From positions 1,426,001 to 1,490,000 of the forward strand of contig JAKJHU010000034.1 of the NCBI GenBank assembly GCA_022316685.1: 64,000 nucleotides of DNA, given 5' to 3'. Of this stretch, positions 23,403 through 37,107 are shown in pieces; positions within the stretch are counted from its first letter, which is position 1, and each line of letters opens with the position of its first letter. Below the pieces are notes generated by a model. That model searched no databases and was not told the origin of the DNA. It was given only the letters and a program-made list of their open reading frames with translations. The translations under genes were made by a program, and so were the position numbers. Origin of the DNA: Progne subis subis. Its lineage: Eukaryota; Chordata; Aves; Passeriformes; Hirundinidae.

Positions 23403-25052
23403 ACGTGAAGGGAAACAGTTTATGGAACTCTGGAAGTCTCTTCCTTCTCTGGAAATTCAAGGTCCATCAATATGAAAAATATCCTTGTGAAGGCTGGCTT
23501 GTGAATACTTCTCCATACTGAACTGTGCCTGTGTGTGGCATATAGCATAGTGACATTCATCCACATTGGGAGAGCTTGGAAGACACCACCTTGTTTTACA
23601 AATATATTATTGCTTACAAAGAAAGCAAAACCTCATTTTGAGCCTAGATAATAGGGACGTTTTCCATTGCAGACAAGCAGATATTCCTTAATTACACTCA
23701 GATTTTCCTACACACAGTTCTCACTGTGAACAGGTGTGTTGGTATCTTTGTTCCTGAAACCAGACTAAATGGAGAAGTTCCAGTTGAAGTCAAAGCAAAT
23801 TAAATCCTTTGCTCACCCCAGCCATTTGCTACTTAAGAGCTGGGAGTAGTGGAAATGGCAGTAAGTCCTCACTGAGAAAAAAAGCTCTTCTGCTCCAGAG
23901 CAGAGAATTCTGCATCTGCCCCACATCTGGCACCACTGTGTGTGCTTCTCCTGGTTATTAGACTCCATTTTTATGGTATCTCAGCACTGCTGTGTTGCTC
24001 TAAAAAATGCTTGTTAGCAAAGAATTTGCTTTTAAAATATATAAACTCAGCACACCCCAAGAGAATATTTCCAGTCAAGTAGTGCTGGTTGTTTGCAGTT
24101 CATTTAAGAGTATTTTATTGTAGCAATGAATGTTTGTTTCGGGTATCTTTAGTTCTTTCAGCTCTGTCAGTGGGCATGGGAGGGCTGCGGTAAGGCAGCT
24201 ACCAGGTCACTGTGTATCCTGCTCTGTTCAGAGCTGGTCTGCTGAGCTCTGAAGAGACATGTCTAAACTGCTGGATGTTTCATGAGCCCCCCCTTTGTTT
24301 TCCAGCTCGTGAGCACAGGTTGCCATGCAGAAAGTGGGTTGGGAGGCAGATGTGGAGAGCAGTGTGGTGGACTCAGCTCTCCTGCCAGGGTGGTGACTTG
24401 CCATGCACCCCGGGCACCACACACATGGAGGATCTGTGGGCATTTCAGCCCTGCTCAGGGGCCCGCTGAGCTCTGACCTCTGCGCTGTTGTGGGGAAGTA
24501 GGAGGTCAGAGGCTGCCTGCATAGCAGATGGGACAGCTGCTCACCTCCCTTCCCAGGCAGGTGGGACAGCAGTGAAGGCAGCAGTCATTCTCTCCCCTCC
24601 TGCAGGCACTGCTTAGATGAGCCGAGTATGACCTGGGGGTTGAAGTCTGTTGCAGGAAAAAGTCTTACATGGCTTTTTTTTTTTCCCTAAAGGGAGGCAT
24701 GGATCAAGAGTCTGAGTCTGCTCACATTTCAGGTCCTTTTGTCCTCCTTGGAAAGTATCTCTGTGCAGTCTCCCTGTCAGAGTAGATTGAAAGGTACATA
24801 TGCAGCCCTGTGTAGTACCTTTCTAATACAGTGAATTCTTAACTTTAGTAATGCATCGGTGTAATGTGAGGAATCAGAGTTGTCTTAGGAGGAGCTCTGT
24901 GGACTTTCCAGAGTCCAGCTGAGAGCAGTGCATTCCTGTGCAGAGGACGGTGGCTCATATTCTAGAGCTAGCAGTTCAGGTTGGAAGGAACACCCGTCAT
25001 CATCACACACCCTTGATCCCTAAGCTGTGGGAGACAGCCTGTTGTTCACTAG

Positions 25053-25091
25053 CTTTACATTTTGGCCTAACTATGGCCTAAAAATGTAAAG
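25053..25091. repeat. Hairpin, 15-bp stem with 2-nt bulge
   Basis: CTTTACATTTTGGCC (25053-25067) can pair with GGCCTAAAAATGTAAAG (25075-25091), with a TA bulge and a 7-nt loop. It is too short for a typical microRNA precursor. Confidence 0.8.
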
Positions 25092-26849
25092 TAAGGGAGA
25101 AGTTGTGAAATTATCGGATTTTAACTAGCACCGCTGTTTAGCTTGAATTCAGAGCTATGTTCTCATCTGTATTACCTGGTTTCTTGTTTAGTATAACTGT
25201 CAGATTCATCCCAATGAGTTTTTTTGTATAGAGTAAGTTCTGTTCGCTTTAGAATAATACACAGTGTTTTATGGTCTTGCCTATTTTTGTTTCACTAAAC
25301 ATTGTAAGGTATAAACCTCCACAGGTTTGTTATTCTCATTAGCAAAGTCAGTTTATCCCCTTATATTGTTCCAACTGGATATGGTTCACTGAGTGTTTTT
25401 TAAGCCTCATAAAATACCAGTATAAAGATACTGTATCAGCATTTTCTGTAGAGTGAAAAAAAATTCCTGTGCCCTTCATATCCTGCTAAAAGACATATAT
25501 ATATCTATATGGATTCTTTGACATTGCAAATTGCAAAACTAGTCAGTTTATCACATATTTACGTATGGTGTGAAATAGTACAGGTTTTTTTATGCCACTT
25601 TGATTTTAATTAAATTTTATATATGTAAATTTCAGAAAAAAAGAAGTAATTGTTTGATCTTGAATTTGGCAGATGCCGATACACATTCAGACCCCTGCTA
25701 TTTCCTGATAAAAACAAGTTGTCTGTTGGGCCTTTAACTCTGCCTTGCCTGTTCTGAATTGGGTGACAGACCTCCTACTTGTGCTAAAACTGTCACTTTG
25801 CTACTAAATTCCTTCTGGTATGACAGTGGAGCTCAAACAAGAGACAAAATCCAGTGGTCTGTGTCCTGCCTTCTGCTCTTTTCATTGACACTGGCTAAAG
25901 AATTGTGAGAGATACAGTATAAATGGAAATGTTTGTTTGTTTTTGGAGACATACTGACAACAGGAAATGCAATCAGAAACCAGTAGCTCAGTCCTGAAGC
26001 AGCAGTATGTTTAAAAAGTCAGATGTATAAAATGGGGTTAAGTATTTCACATATTTTAGAGTAGAAAAATACATTGTGAATTCTAGATTTATTAATTGTA
26101 TGCTGTGAACATAGCTGGTGTAACAAAGCCCTTACTTTCTGTAGTTTAAAGGTTGATACAAAAGGACCTTTGTTTTGTAATGACATTAGTCTTGATTTTC
26201 CAAGGATTTCTGCCATTCAGATCTAGCAAAAGAAAAAAAATCAGATCAAATGTGAGAAGCTGGACACATAGTCATGGAAAGCATACCATCCTTGGGAAAT
26301 GGTTATGTAATCTTGCTGTTTAAAAGTATATAATAGAAGTCGTGATAAATGTTGCAGGGGCATTAGTAAATAGCATCTCTGGATTTACGATTTAATATGT
26401 ACCATGACTGGAACATGTGTAGGCTATGTACTGAGATGCCGTTAATTTCTTTGGATAGTGATATGTTGATAGATTCTCAGTTCTTAAGTAAATTGTGGCA
26501 GTGAATGATCTGACTCTTAGGTTTGCCTTAAAATCCATTAAGAGGAAAGTCACATTTTGAACAACGTTTATATCCACAGAAATCTATGTTAAATTTGCTG
26601 CTCAGAACTTTCAAAAGCAAGTCTTTGAGAGACTCTCCAGAGAGATTTATGTTGATTTACGTTAAGGGATTTTGAAAGAGGACTTGTCACTATCAGTTTT
26701 GTTGTTTATTTTTTTTCAGCCTGGAAAAGGTAGCTAGAGATGAACAAAGGAGCCCTTCAAAGCCTTTCCGCAGAAAGCATGTCTTAACATCATTGGAAAC
26801 ACAGTAACAGGTTAAGACTCCGAAGCATTGCTCTTTCTTTAGCTGAAGC

Positions 26850-27072
26850 ATCTATTAATATAGCTGCTTCTTGTAATAAGGAGGAGGTCTGGCGGGCTCT
26901 GAGCGGAGTGACAGGAGAGGGAGGGGATTTAGCACTAACAGGTGGTCCTGAGACGTGCTGGCTGAGGCTGAGCTCAGAGCTGAGCGCACTCGCCGCGTGT
27001 TCGTGGGCTCTCCTCTCTCCTCTGGATGCATGTGCCGCTTGTTCCTGCTGAAGCTGCGGAGCCCTTTCAGCC
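26850..27072 (+). promoter_or_regulatory. Candidate intronic promoter / 5' UTR
   Basis: A locally GC-rich stretch with several CpGs (ctggcggg, gagcggag, actcgccgcgtgttcgtggg) in an AT-rich intron, directly before the candidate exon at 27073. It has a TATA-like attaatata at its left edge and two upstream ATGs (27026, 27030). The function is inferred from position only. Confidence 0.35.
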
Positions 27073-27193
27073 ATGGCAGTGAGAAATGATCTGAGCAAAA
27101 CCATCAGGAGGATAGCACGGTTTTTTTACTGGTTTCCTAAGTCATTGAGCAGTTCGAGGAGAAGGACAGTAAAGCTTCTCTGGAAATATCCTG
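27073..27193 (+). CDS. Candidate alternative first exon (40 residues), phase-compatible with the C1 exon
   Basis: The ATG has a strong context (cagccATGG) and an in-frame stop upstream at 27049-27051. The frame reads MAVRNDLSKTIRR, then FFYWFPKSL, SSSRRRTVKLLWKYP, a very basic and aromatic 40 residues. It ends in phase 1 exactly at a perfect consensus donor (gtaagt at 27194). The phase equals that of the RASSF3 CpG-island exon, so splicing to 43120 stays in frame but keeps only half of the zinc finger. The ~190 bases before it are GC-rich relative to the surroundings, with a TATA-like attaatata near 26854. I do not recognise the peptide. It could instead belong to an unrelated short gene or be chance. 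Confidence 0.45.
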
Positions 27194-30100
27194 GTAAGTC
27201 TGCTGCTATGTTTCCCCAGATTTTTTTCCTGTTAAATAAATAAATTAAAAAAAAAAAAAAATATCTGTTTCCATTGAACTGCTTAACTTTTCTAGGCCAG
27301 AATTGTTTGCATTTTTCACTCTTGGAGGCTCATAAGGCAAAACTGTAAAAATATTCTGGAAGTGCAATAGAAGGTTCATCAGGCTTGTTCAGACAAAGAG
27401 TTCCCTTGCAGCTGAATAATTTATTCCTGTCACTGATATTTGCTATCTTGGTTTTGCCGCGTTTCTCCCTTAGGTATGTATATAGGAGCCCTAATATGAC
27501 TCATATGCCTTGAGCTGTTAATTGATCTAGAAAGCTGTGCAAAGACTGAACTTACTAAAGATTTTACTGATTGTACCAGTGTTCACACAAAGTGATGGGC
27601 AGGCTTAGAGGGTTCAGCAGTGATGCACTTGCCTTCTCCTCCATTTTATCAGCTGAATTGCAGTACAGCTGAGCTCACCAGTTAGTAGAAGGCATTTCTC
27701 CTCACAACAACTCAGTGCTCTGATCCTTGTCCAGGCCTGGCAGAAAACTGTTTGCATCTCTGAGATTAACATTCTCATAAACACTCTTAAAGCCCAAATA
27801 CGGTTTTGTCCCTTTAGCATGGTCTGTGGAGGCTGGGGCTTGTTCTTGGGGGTTTGGAAGAACGTGCACTGCCATAGCGTGGGAAGCCAAGTTCTGTCTG
27901 TCCTTCTTAAGGGACTAATGGTACAAGGTCAGTTTTCTTTTGATTGGGACTCTTTGGAACAGAATGGTGAACTTGTCAATTCTGCAACATTAATAGCAAG
28001 TTTTGTATTTGCATGGGGTAGGATTTGGGTCAGTTCCACAGCTGAGCAGTTTAGTGTTGTACTTCAAATAACAGATCCGTGACTCTTGAAAGGGGATGGG
28101 CCATCTGAAATCTGTCACAGAAACGTTGTTAGGCCCCATGTCTAAATGACACGACTTCTTCCTGAAGGAGTCCACAAATTTGAAGTATTTAGAAGGAAAT
28201 CCCAGCACACTGAAGCCTTTATGAAACTTCCCATGATGAATCTAGAGTTAGGAATAGCCTCTCTTTGAATATGGGTAATCTCAAGTCTTCCTAATACATC
28301 AAATCATCCAGAGTCCTCAACACATCAGGTCATTCCTGCAACTCTTTTATTACTGTAAAAACTATAAGTAAATGTTATTGAGAGCTTTATTTGTTAGCTG
28401 GGTTACACAAATGTGAAAGTGCTTGCATGCCAGTTATCTTTTCCCTCAGTATTGCAAAAAATAATTGCATCCATTACTTGTAACAAGAGATGAAGTGAAC
28501 TCTGAGTGCTTTAAAAAGAATGCTTTCTGTGGGCTGCCTTCCTTCTCCCTCTACAGCTAATGGTTTGAATAAGATTTGCCTTTTTACTATCATTTTAGTG
28601 TATATTCTAGCATTTCTTTTGAAATGAATATGTAAATAATGCTTGAAGTGTCCTGTAAGTCCTTTGCTACATGTGCAATGAGATATTTGTCACAAAATTG
28701 TGGATTCAATGGAAATGTGTCATTTTAGCAGAAGATTGAGTCCAAGTAGAAAAAAATCTTAGTGTGACAAATCAACTCAAATTTCTTCTTACAGAAGCCA
28801 ATCTCATAAACTGGAAGCTGAAGTCCTGATGCTCCTCTCACAGGGGAGGAGACACAGCTCCTGATTGCTCTTTAGTCTGTACAAAGACAGCAAGTTACAC
28901 GAAACCTTAGCTCCCCTGAAGTCCACAAACATTTCTGCTTTCTTCTTCAGTGTCCAGAATTTCCCTTTAGTTTTTGATGAATTACAAAATTACCCACTTC
29001 ATCAACTTCCCCAACTCTGAAACACCACGTTTTGGTAATCCTTTACCAAGATGCCCTTCTGTCCTTCTGGGAGAGTTGTTCAACACAAAAGCCTACCCTG
29101 AGCAGTATTGACCATCTACCCTGAGAAATACTGACTACCATCCCTTGGTACACAAAGATTTACCCTTGCTTCTAGCATACTAGAATCCAACATTTTGTTG
29201 TCTTTCTAATGGGTTTTACTCCAGGACTGACACTAACAGAATTTTTTTATTCAGGATGAACTAGGACCCAGGATGACCCAGCAGAACAATTCTGCGTCGT
29301 TGGGCTTGTTCCACAGATGAATAACCCAGCTGGCAATTAAAGCTTTCAGTAATACTCACTGATGGTTTTTAGCTGCTTGTGCTTTAATAGATAAAATAAC
29401 ATTTTAAAAACAACAAAAGAGAAAATTTAATGATTTGGACATGTTAGGAAGATCAGAGACTATGTTCTCTATTATGCTTTGTCGTAGATTTTGTGTGATA
29501 TCATTCATCATGTGAACCACAAGTTGGGCACTGGGCCACTGCATAGTACCCCCAAACTTGTTGCTTTTGTTCTGCTTCTATCACTCCATGTCTCAGGATG
29601 CCTTGTCCTCTCTGCTTGACCCAGACACAACTCTGCCAAAGCACAAAATTAGTTTTTAAGTATAACAATGAATTTTGTATGGTTGTAGGTCACTGTGTTC
29701 AGAAGGGTACATTTGACTGAATTTTAGAAAGAGCTGTCAAAGCATAATTAGGTTGCTGTTCCTAAAAAGTTCTTAGCTTTTCAGTCCGTCCTTGGATGAG
29801 TACTTTGGGATTGTTGACCACAGACTTTTGTCTAGAGTTAATGTTCTCCTTGCAAATCTCTAAAAGAAGGAAGAACATTTACGGGTGCTCTTCAGTAGCT
29901 GATTTTGGATAAAAAAAATCTTAGACATGGTTCAGAATATACTAAATGTAGCTGATAATCTTGAAACTGCATTTAGTTTAATCAGACATGCATAATATTT
30001 TATAAGAGGCTTAAACAGAGGCATATAGTGTTTAGGGTTGTGGAGCCTTCATTTCTTGGAAACTTGTCTGAATTTTTTCCTACAACATCTTCGGAAAGTT

Positions 30101-30351
30101 TATGTTGGCGCATCATGTGACTAGAAGTTTTATCATGATAAAGTACAAATGTACAGGGGAAGATATTGGAAGACAAAGGAATTAGAAAAACTATCATTGA
30201 GGGCCATGATAAGACTATAGAATGATGCAAAAATTCAAAATAGAGAAGTAACTCCTGTTTTCTCTGTCTCATAGCACAGGAATAAGGTGAGGGGTGACAA
30301 ATATAGAGCAGATAAAAGGGTTTTTCAAAATTATTTTTAATTCAGCATGTA

Positions 30352-30600
30352 ATTAAATTGTAGAACTCATTACCAGAGGATGCTGCTGAGGTCAAGAATG
30401 TAACAAGATTTAAAGAGGGTCTGGAAAAATAAGAATATTCAATATTATGATAATTGAAGCTACAATAAAAGCTTTGAAAAACACATAAATCTTCTTGCTT
30501 CAGGGTTTAAGATAATTTTTAACAATTAAATATTAGTCTGAGATAATTTTGTGGCTCAGATCTCACAACTGTTACTGTTTCATGCAATTTTTCTTTAAGC
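30352..30600 (+). mobile_element. Ancient CR1 fragment
   Basis: It shares ordered blocks with old amniote CR1/L3-type 3' regions: tagaactcattaccagagga, a degenerate gaggtcaagaatgtaacaag, and cttgcttcagggtttaag. It is strongly diverged, so it is much older than the 45.3-kb copy. Confidence 0.65.
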
Positions 30601-32426
30601 AACCTATGCACCCCCCTGGAAGAGATAATTTTATGATCTTCATTGATTTAAATGTTTATGATATTTTTCAGGCTTATATAAAAAAACCCAGGCTTTAGAC
30701 CTGCTCAGAAAAGAATCCCATAACATCCTGTGGAAAACATAAAAAGTACAATGCTTGCTGGTTTTGTTGTTGTTGTTGTTTTTGTTTGGTTTTGGTTGTT
30801 TGTTTTACTTTACAAAACTGCCCCAGTGGCAAACTCTGCTTTTTCTGCAGCCATTACGATACATAAATAACTACAAAAATCAAGCTGGTCCAAGGTGGGT
30901 GATTTTGTGTCATGTTTCTTGCTTAGCTGAAGAAAGTTCACCTGGTCATCGCCATGGTTCACTGAAGCCCTTGCAGTGCTGGGTTCAGTGCAGCCCTTGC
31001 AGGCCAAGCATGCAAAACTTGCATGAGGAGTACTCAGAAGGAGAGTGGCCATCTCTGGTATGATGGGGACAGTTTTGTCCTAACACAGATGATAAATAGA
31101 TTGCAGAGACATTTGGGAGCTGTAGCTCTGAAACATTCAAGCTCAGATGTGCAGACAAGATAGTTGCACCCAAGGGAATATAATTTGAAGGCTTAATTAG
31201 CTGTGTTTGGGAGAGGGAGCAGGACACTCAGTGGGAGCCAGCTTGGATATAAATCAGCTGTATTTAAACTTAATGCAGTTGCAGACAAAGTGAGCTTATG
31301 ACTGCAGGTGGCTGTTCTGGAGCATGGATCCAGCAATGAAAAGTCTCATCTTGCTGAGACCTTCTGGGGAGGGTAACCTCAGATGTAACTTCTTCAGAGT
31401 GCTGTACCTGTTTGTTCCCCAAACATCTAGTTCATGATTTATGTGGTGCTGGAGATGGGTAGGATACTGGAGAAGGCTGGAAGCAGGAGGTGATGGCATT
31501 TTACCATCATTGAAAGGATGCAGACCTTTCAATTAATGTTTGTTCATCGACTGCAGACATTTCAGCCCATTTAATTTCAGTCTTCTTAATCATCATTTAA
31601 GAACCTATGCCCAGTGCTCATTTAAGAATATATAGATTATTGATGAAAGTATGGCATATAAAGATCCTCTGTGTTGTGGAAGTATGATTTTAGTTTCTAG
31701 TCTCCTTTTCAAGAGCATCTCACGTACATCTATGTGCTTTTCCTCTCTCTTTTCACTTGAATTATATATCTGTAATTTTCCTTGTGTGATTTGCTTAAAA
31801 GGCCACTTACATAGTTAGAAAATAAGCTGTGCTGGCATCAGTAATATAAAAACATATTTTAACAAAATGAAAAAGATGCGTGTGGGATGTCAGTGTTGCC
31901 AACTCATCAGGATCACTTAATTGTAAAATGAAGTTGAAGAAAATCGTATTGAGTGACTGGGCAGTAAAACATAGCTCAGTGTGGATGAATATGAACTAAA
32001 CCATTTGAGAAAAATGCTTACTGCAGATGTAGAGCAGTGGCTTTGGAAAACAGAGTTAATCAAGTGGACAGTTCTCTGAAGAGGCTCATCTCACAGTTCA
32101 AAAAACTGAAGTAAAACCCCAGTAAACTGTGCTGTTCTTGCACATCATATGAAGCATTTTGGTCATCCTGCCCTCTTAAAATGGGTATAATAGTATTTGA
32201 AGATAAAAGCAAACATTTTGAATTATCAAAGAGGCTAGTAAACTCCTACAGGTCTTCTTCCCTTGGTAAGATGCAGCTTTAATAGAACATATTTTTGTAC
32301 TAATAAAAGTAGTGAGGAGAATTGCAAACAGAAAAGTTATTTACCATTTCTCATAGTGTAAAAGTCAAGGCCACATCATGAAATGACCAAGCGAGCGACT
32401 CTTTCATGTACTCATACAAGTACATA

Positions 32427-32756
32427 ACTCAGTAGTGAAACTGACTGGCACAGGATGTTTAGGAAACAAGAAGACTTATATTTGTTCAAGAAGTGATTAG
32501 ATAAATTCTTGGAGGAAAGAGCCATCAAGGGATATTAAATAAAAAGGTGCAAACACAGCCCCTGGTTTGTTTATTTGTTTTAAATTGCAGATTGCCAGAG
32601 AATAGAAAGGGTGTAAGGGGGAAATATCACTCCTAAGTCACCCTTTTTTTCTTGCATACTTGTTCTCTATTCATCTTCTCACAGGCTCTTCCCAAGACAG
32701 GGGCCTGGCCTAGGCAGATCTTTGGTCTGACTCACTCCATCTGTTCTTGTGTTCTT
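32427..32756 (+). mobile_element. Ancient CR1 3' end
   Basis: Ordered matches to the old CR1 3' consensus: ctggcacaggatg, gattagataaattcttggag, gccatcaagggatatta, gacaggggcctggcctagg, then tttggtctgactcactcc and tgttcttgtgttctt at the end. It has the same orientation as the gene. Confidence 0.75.
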
Positions 32757-34248
32757 CAAACGCAATACTGATGAAACCTAGGGAGTATGAATGCCTCTCT
32801 TGCTACTGCTTATTTCTGTGTAATTTCCCACCCATTAAATAACTGTTTAGTTTTTCTGTTATTTGTGAGTCTGAATTTTTTCCAGGGGAGGTCCATTCTG
32901 CGTGTGTCCTATAGTCCACTGCATGTTTTTCTTTATAGTCACTCCCATTCATAGCCAGTCATGTGGCTTTTGCAAATTACATCATGTGTTGTTTTATTCC
33001 ATTTCTCAGATAATTAGATGAGATAAATATCGCATCATCCCAGTAAATTTCATTTTTCTTGGCTTACCAGTTTTAAATTAGACAAGATAAATCTCTTTGT
33101 CTAATCTGCCTTCCGTCCAAAGGACAATCCTGATTTGTACCTGTAAACTTATTAAGAATTTTCATGTCTGTGATAAATAGAAGGACAAAAAGTCTGTTCA
33201 GAGAGTCAATTACATCTCATGGACTCAATTGCTGCATGGATGAAAGTTACCAATATGAACATAACATATGCAGAATATCAGTATCACCAGGAATTAGTTG
33301 CTAATACCTTCTGTGTCTATTGCAGGCTTCTTCTTCTGAAGTATTTCAGAAGATTTCATTTTACTTCTGCTACATTTCTCTGTTCCTTTTGCCAATATCA
33401 AGCAAAAGCAGTTGGAAGATGCTGTTCCTCTCCACTGCACCTCTTTGCTGCCCTCAGCACTAGTAGGAAGGCAGCGGAAGAAAAGACAATGACCAACTGT
33501 TGTGCATTAAACTAAGCACCTCTCCAGTACAGCTGCTTCGAGGTTCACTATCAGGGCTGGCATGATGGCTCATGACACCTGAAATAAAAGCTGTGAATTG
33601 GTCATTTATGAAGAGTGACATTAATAAATTAGTAGTGTGGAATTACCTGTTTTAAAGAGATAATGTAACATTAGAGCTTGATTTGTAAGCATAGACCAAG
33701 CTTGGATGCAGCGTGCAAAAGCAGGTTTAGAATTGAGCTGTGGACAGCATGAGAGGTGATCTGCACAAGTGCAACTATTTTTGTATTAAACTTCATTTAA
33801 TTTGACGGGTTTGCATCAACTTTTTTTCTCATCTCACATTTAAACAGAAGAGACTGCAGGTTTTGTATGGTAGAAAGTCCAAGCTTTTAAATTTCATGTG
33901 ATCTGCCAGTTAAAGGTCTGGCTTCTGTCCTGCTAGGATATAGCTGCTGTTTAACGCCTCTAATGGTGTGATTATTGATCCTTCAGCAGCTATGAAGAAT
34001 TAACTCCCAGTTCCAGTCTTGTGGCCAGGTAAAGCAGGGAGCTCTTCTGAGCTCTCAGGACTGTTTTCTATGATCAATCTCCTCTGTGAACTTGGAACTC
34101 TTATTTGTTACTAATTCTAGCATGAAGAGGGGGTTTGTTAACTGAGGTCTGGTCAGGAACTCACATTCTGGGAGTGTACAGATGGAGAGACCTAAACTAT
34201 ACTTTTCTTTCCTGTTGTGTTTTCATTGTGTTTCTCCTAAAGGGCAGG

Positions 34249-34279
<31 letters not shown>
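34249..34279 (+). repeat. 31-nt A run
   Basis: Uninterrupted A31 in RASSF3 intron 1; no recognisable body. Confidence 0.9.
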
Positions 34280-34282
<3 letters not shown>

Positions 34283-37060
34283 CTGCTTTGTGAGTATTTG
34301 CAATGCTGGCTATTTTGGGGATTCAGCAATAGAGGGCACTAGAGTAAATGCTTTCAAGAAACAGTATTTTTATTGCATTTACATACAAAAGTGTAAGCTC
34401 ACTTCTGGTTTTTTTTTTATGTCGAAGGAATATTCTATCCATTTGTTTAGGTTTTTAATGTTGGAAAGAGGATAACAGTGAAGCAAGTGCAAGTCCCAAG
34501 ATACCAGTAATGATACATACTGGAACTGCATAAATACTTTAGACTGATTTTTGACTTTTTAAACAGAAATTCTGCCATTTTTTTCCATTACATTTGCAGC
34601 ACAGAAGTGTATGCAGCAATGTGTTCCTGAGCCAGGAACATTACTGAATGTAATATCTGAAGTCTTTGATTCTGTCAAAGGTGGATTTCAAATATATCTT
34701 ACAAAGCCACCACAAAAGGAAAATCGGTTGTGAGAATGCATGTGGACCCACATCCCCATTCTTGTTCAGGCTTTGTTCCCTCAGAAGTTAGGAATTCAGT
34801 GTGTGCTCTGAGCTGCTGCATTTTGTGGTTTCCATGTGAAGGCTTAATTTAATTTAAAGACAACCTGAGCTGCTTTTAGGCTATTGGTAGAATTTACTGG
34901 GTCTGATGGATTAGGGTGGTAGCTGGGATTCGAATGCCTGTGGACAGGTTTGTCAGAGGAAAGAGGCCACAGCTGCCATTTTACCATCCTAGCCCCTCTG
35001 CTGCCACATTGCTGCTGCAAGCATGGCTCAGCGAATGCCAAGACACCCCTCTGGCTGCCTGGCCTTATGGAGCAGGTGGGAAAAGGTGGAGCAGCTGGAA
35101 CTCGTTGAGCTGCTGGTATCTGTCCCTCCGTCCCGGCTCCGGGGGCTGCGTGTGGCACAGCACAAGGCAGAGAGCTGCATGCTGGTCAGGGACTCAGCCC
35201 TCTGCTTTTCCCCTGTGCTGCTTAATGTTGTGTAGAGAAACCTAACAGCTACTGCAGTCTTGCACAAGTAAGCTTAAAATCAATAGTTCTGTAGGAAATC
35301 AAATGTAAATTAATTATTGTAAGCTGATTTCTAGGGCAGGTCAAATCTAGGATTTTACCTACAGGGTACTTTTTTTGTGCGTGTAGCATAACTTCACTGC
35401 AGTTCAGAAATTAATAAGATTTGTTTTCTGTTCCAGAAATGCAATCTCCTTGCTCTTGAGCTGAAGAAGAAATATAGTTCCTATGTGATACCCTGGTTTT
35501 GTCACTGGTGCATGTGGTCAGTAAAGCCTGACACTGTCCAGGTCCATCAGATTTTCTGGAGCCTATAAGCCTTTGTGGGAGGGGTCTGTGGTTCACTGGG
35601 TCAAGTGTACAAAAAGCACTCTCTGAAGTTTGTCATGAAAGGATAGACATGGTAATACATCAAGGTATCTGCCAAGTTTCATCTCTAATTCATTGTTTGG
35701 AGTTACTGCACAGAAGAACTTGGCCTCCTCACTCCTATCTGGCATGGAGAAGTAGGAGTCTCAAAGATCAGGGCAAAAGCAATGTAATCATCCCCAGGAA
35801 GTTGTTTCTTAGGACGTAGCCTGGAAGTTAAAAAAAACGCTAAAGAATGCCACAGATATGTGTATGTGAAGAGGACTAAAGGAGAAATGAGGCCTCTCCT
35901 TTCCTTCGCACTCTGGCGTTACTGCATGGTGTTCCTGTGCCCAGGAGGGAGCCCTTAAGGGAAGAGGTATTTCGGGCTTCCTGGGGAGGGAGAGCTCAGC
36001 TGTGTACCTCTCAGTCTGCCTCCTAGGAACTGGCATACTAAGAGCTCCCAAAATCACGATAGCTATGGTATAGCCTGAAGGCGAGGATGTGGTCCAGCTC
36101 TCCAGCTAGGTGTGATGCTGAAACAGATAAAGGAGATGGTGAGAAGTAGACATAACCTAAACCTGATTTTTCTTGTCTTGGGCTTTTGCTTTTAAAGTAT
36201 TTCCACTACTGCAAATTTATGTTTTAACCCATACATTGATTGCATGAAGTGAATATTCTCAGCCTTGTTTGCAAACAGATTTTGTGATTATTTTAGGGTG
36301 ATCTGGCAAACACTGGCTGTTCTGTTTCTGTAGGAGTGGTGACTGCGAACAGGACTGTATGCAGAGCAGTATCTGGCCAAAAGAAGTGTAATAGTTTTCG
36401 GGAGCAAAAGCCTGTTTATAGACTGGTTATGTAGGATCCCACGTTTGTGCAAGATGTTTGTCTCCTGTGACAAGTCTTCACTGGATCCTGTTGGCAAGCG
36501 CTGGAAGGAGGGAGAAGACTTGATTGTTGTCACATTGATAAAAATACAAACAAGTTTTATCAACCAAATATATTGATTTTAATTCTTTAATACTCCAGAG
36601 TAAATCAATGGGATTTATGTTCCTATGTCACTTAGGGCCAGGTGCTCAGAGACGTTTAATCATCTGAGAACCAGTGTAGATTTCAGCAGCCAAATAGTTG
36701 ACCCTTCTTGTGTTTTTTACAGTCACTGGTGCCAAGAGTGGAGAATCCTCTCTCAGTCAGGGACCTTCTCTGTGGCAGCTGCCAAGCAACCTTACCTGGC
36801 TAACAGTGGTCTCTCAGAGATGCTTCATCCATGCTAACACCTACCTCCCAGTTTTTCAACGTGCAGCTAGATGGCAATGTCACCTTCCACTTCTCCGAAA
36901 GGCTGGTGAGCTGCCCTGGGGTGCCAGTCCTGGCCAGCCCGCCTCATCACCTCCCCACCGCAGCCAAGGATGACCGTGACACAGAAGGCATGTGTCCTGG
37001 TGTTTACCAGTTATCTAGCAAACTGTCTGGCACAGACCAGGTTAGCGTTAGCTCATGGCC

Positions 37061-37070
37061 AAAAAAAAAA

Positions 37071-37104
<34 letters not shown>
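37061..37104 (+). repeat. A-rich run (44 nt, one T)
   Basis: A run broken by a single T at 37072. No recognisable retroposon body precedes it. Confidence 0.9.

Positions 37105-37107
<3 letters not shown>

Noticed and set aside
36700..37104. Retrocopy ending in the A-run at 37061-37104
   Set aside because: No protein motif in the preceding 350 bases and no target duplication that I could find.
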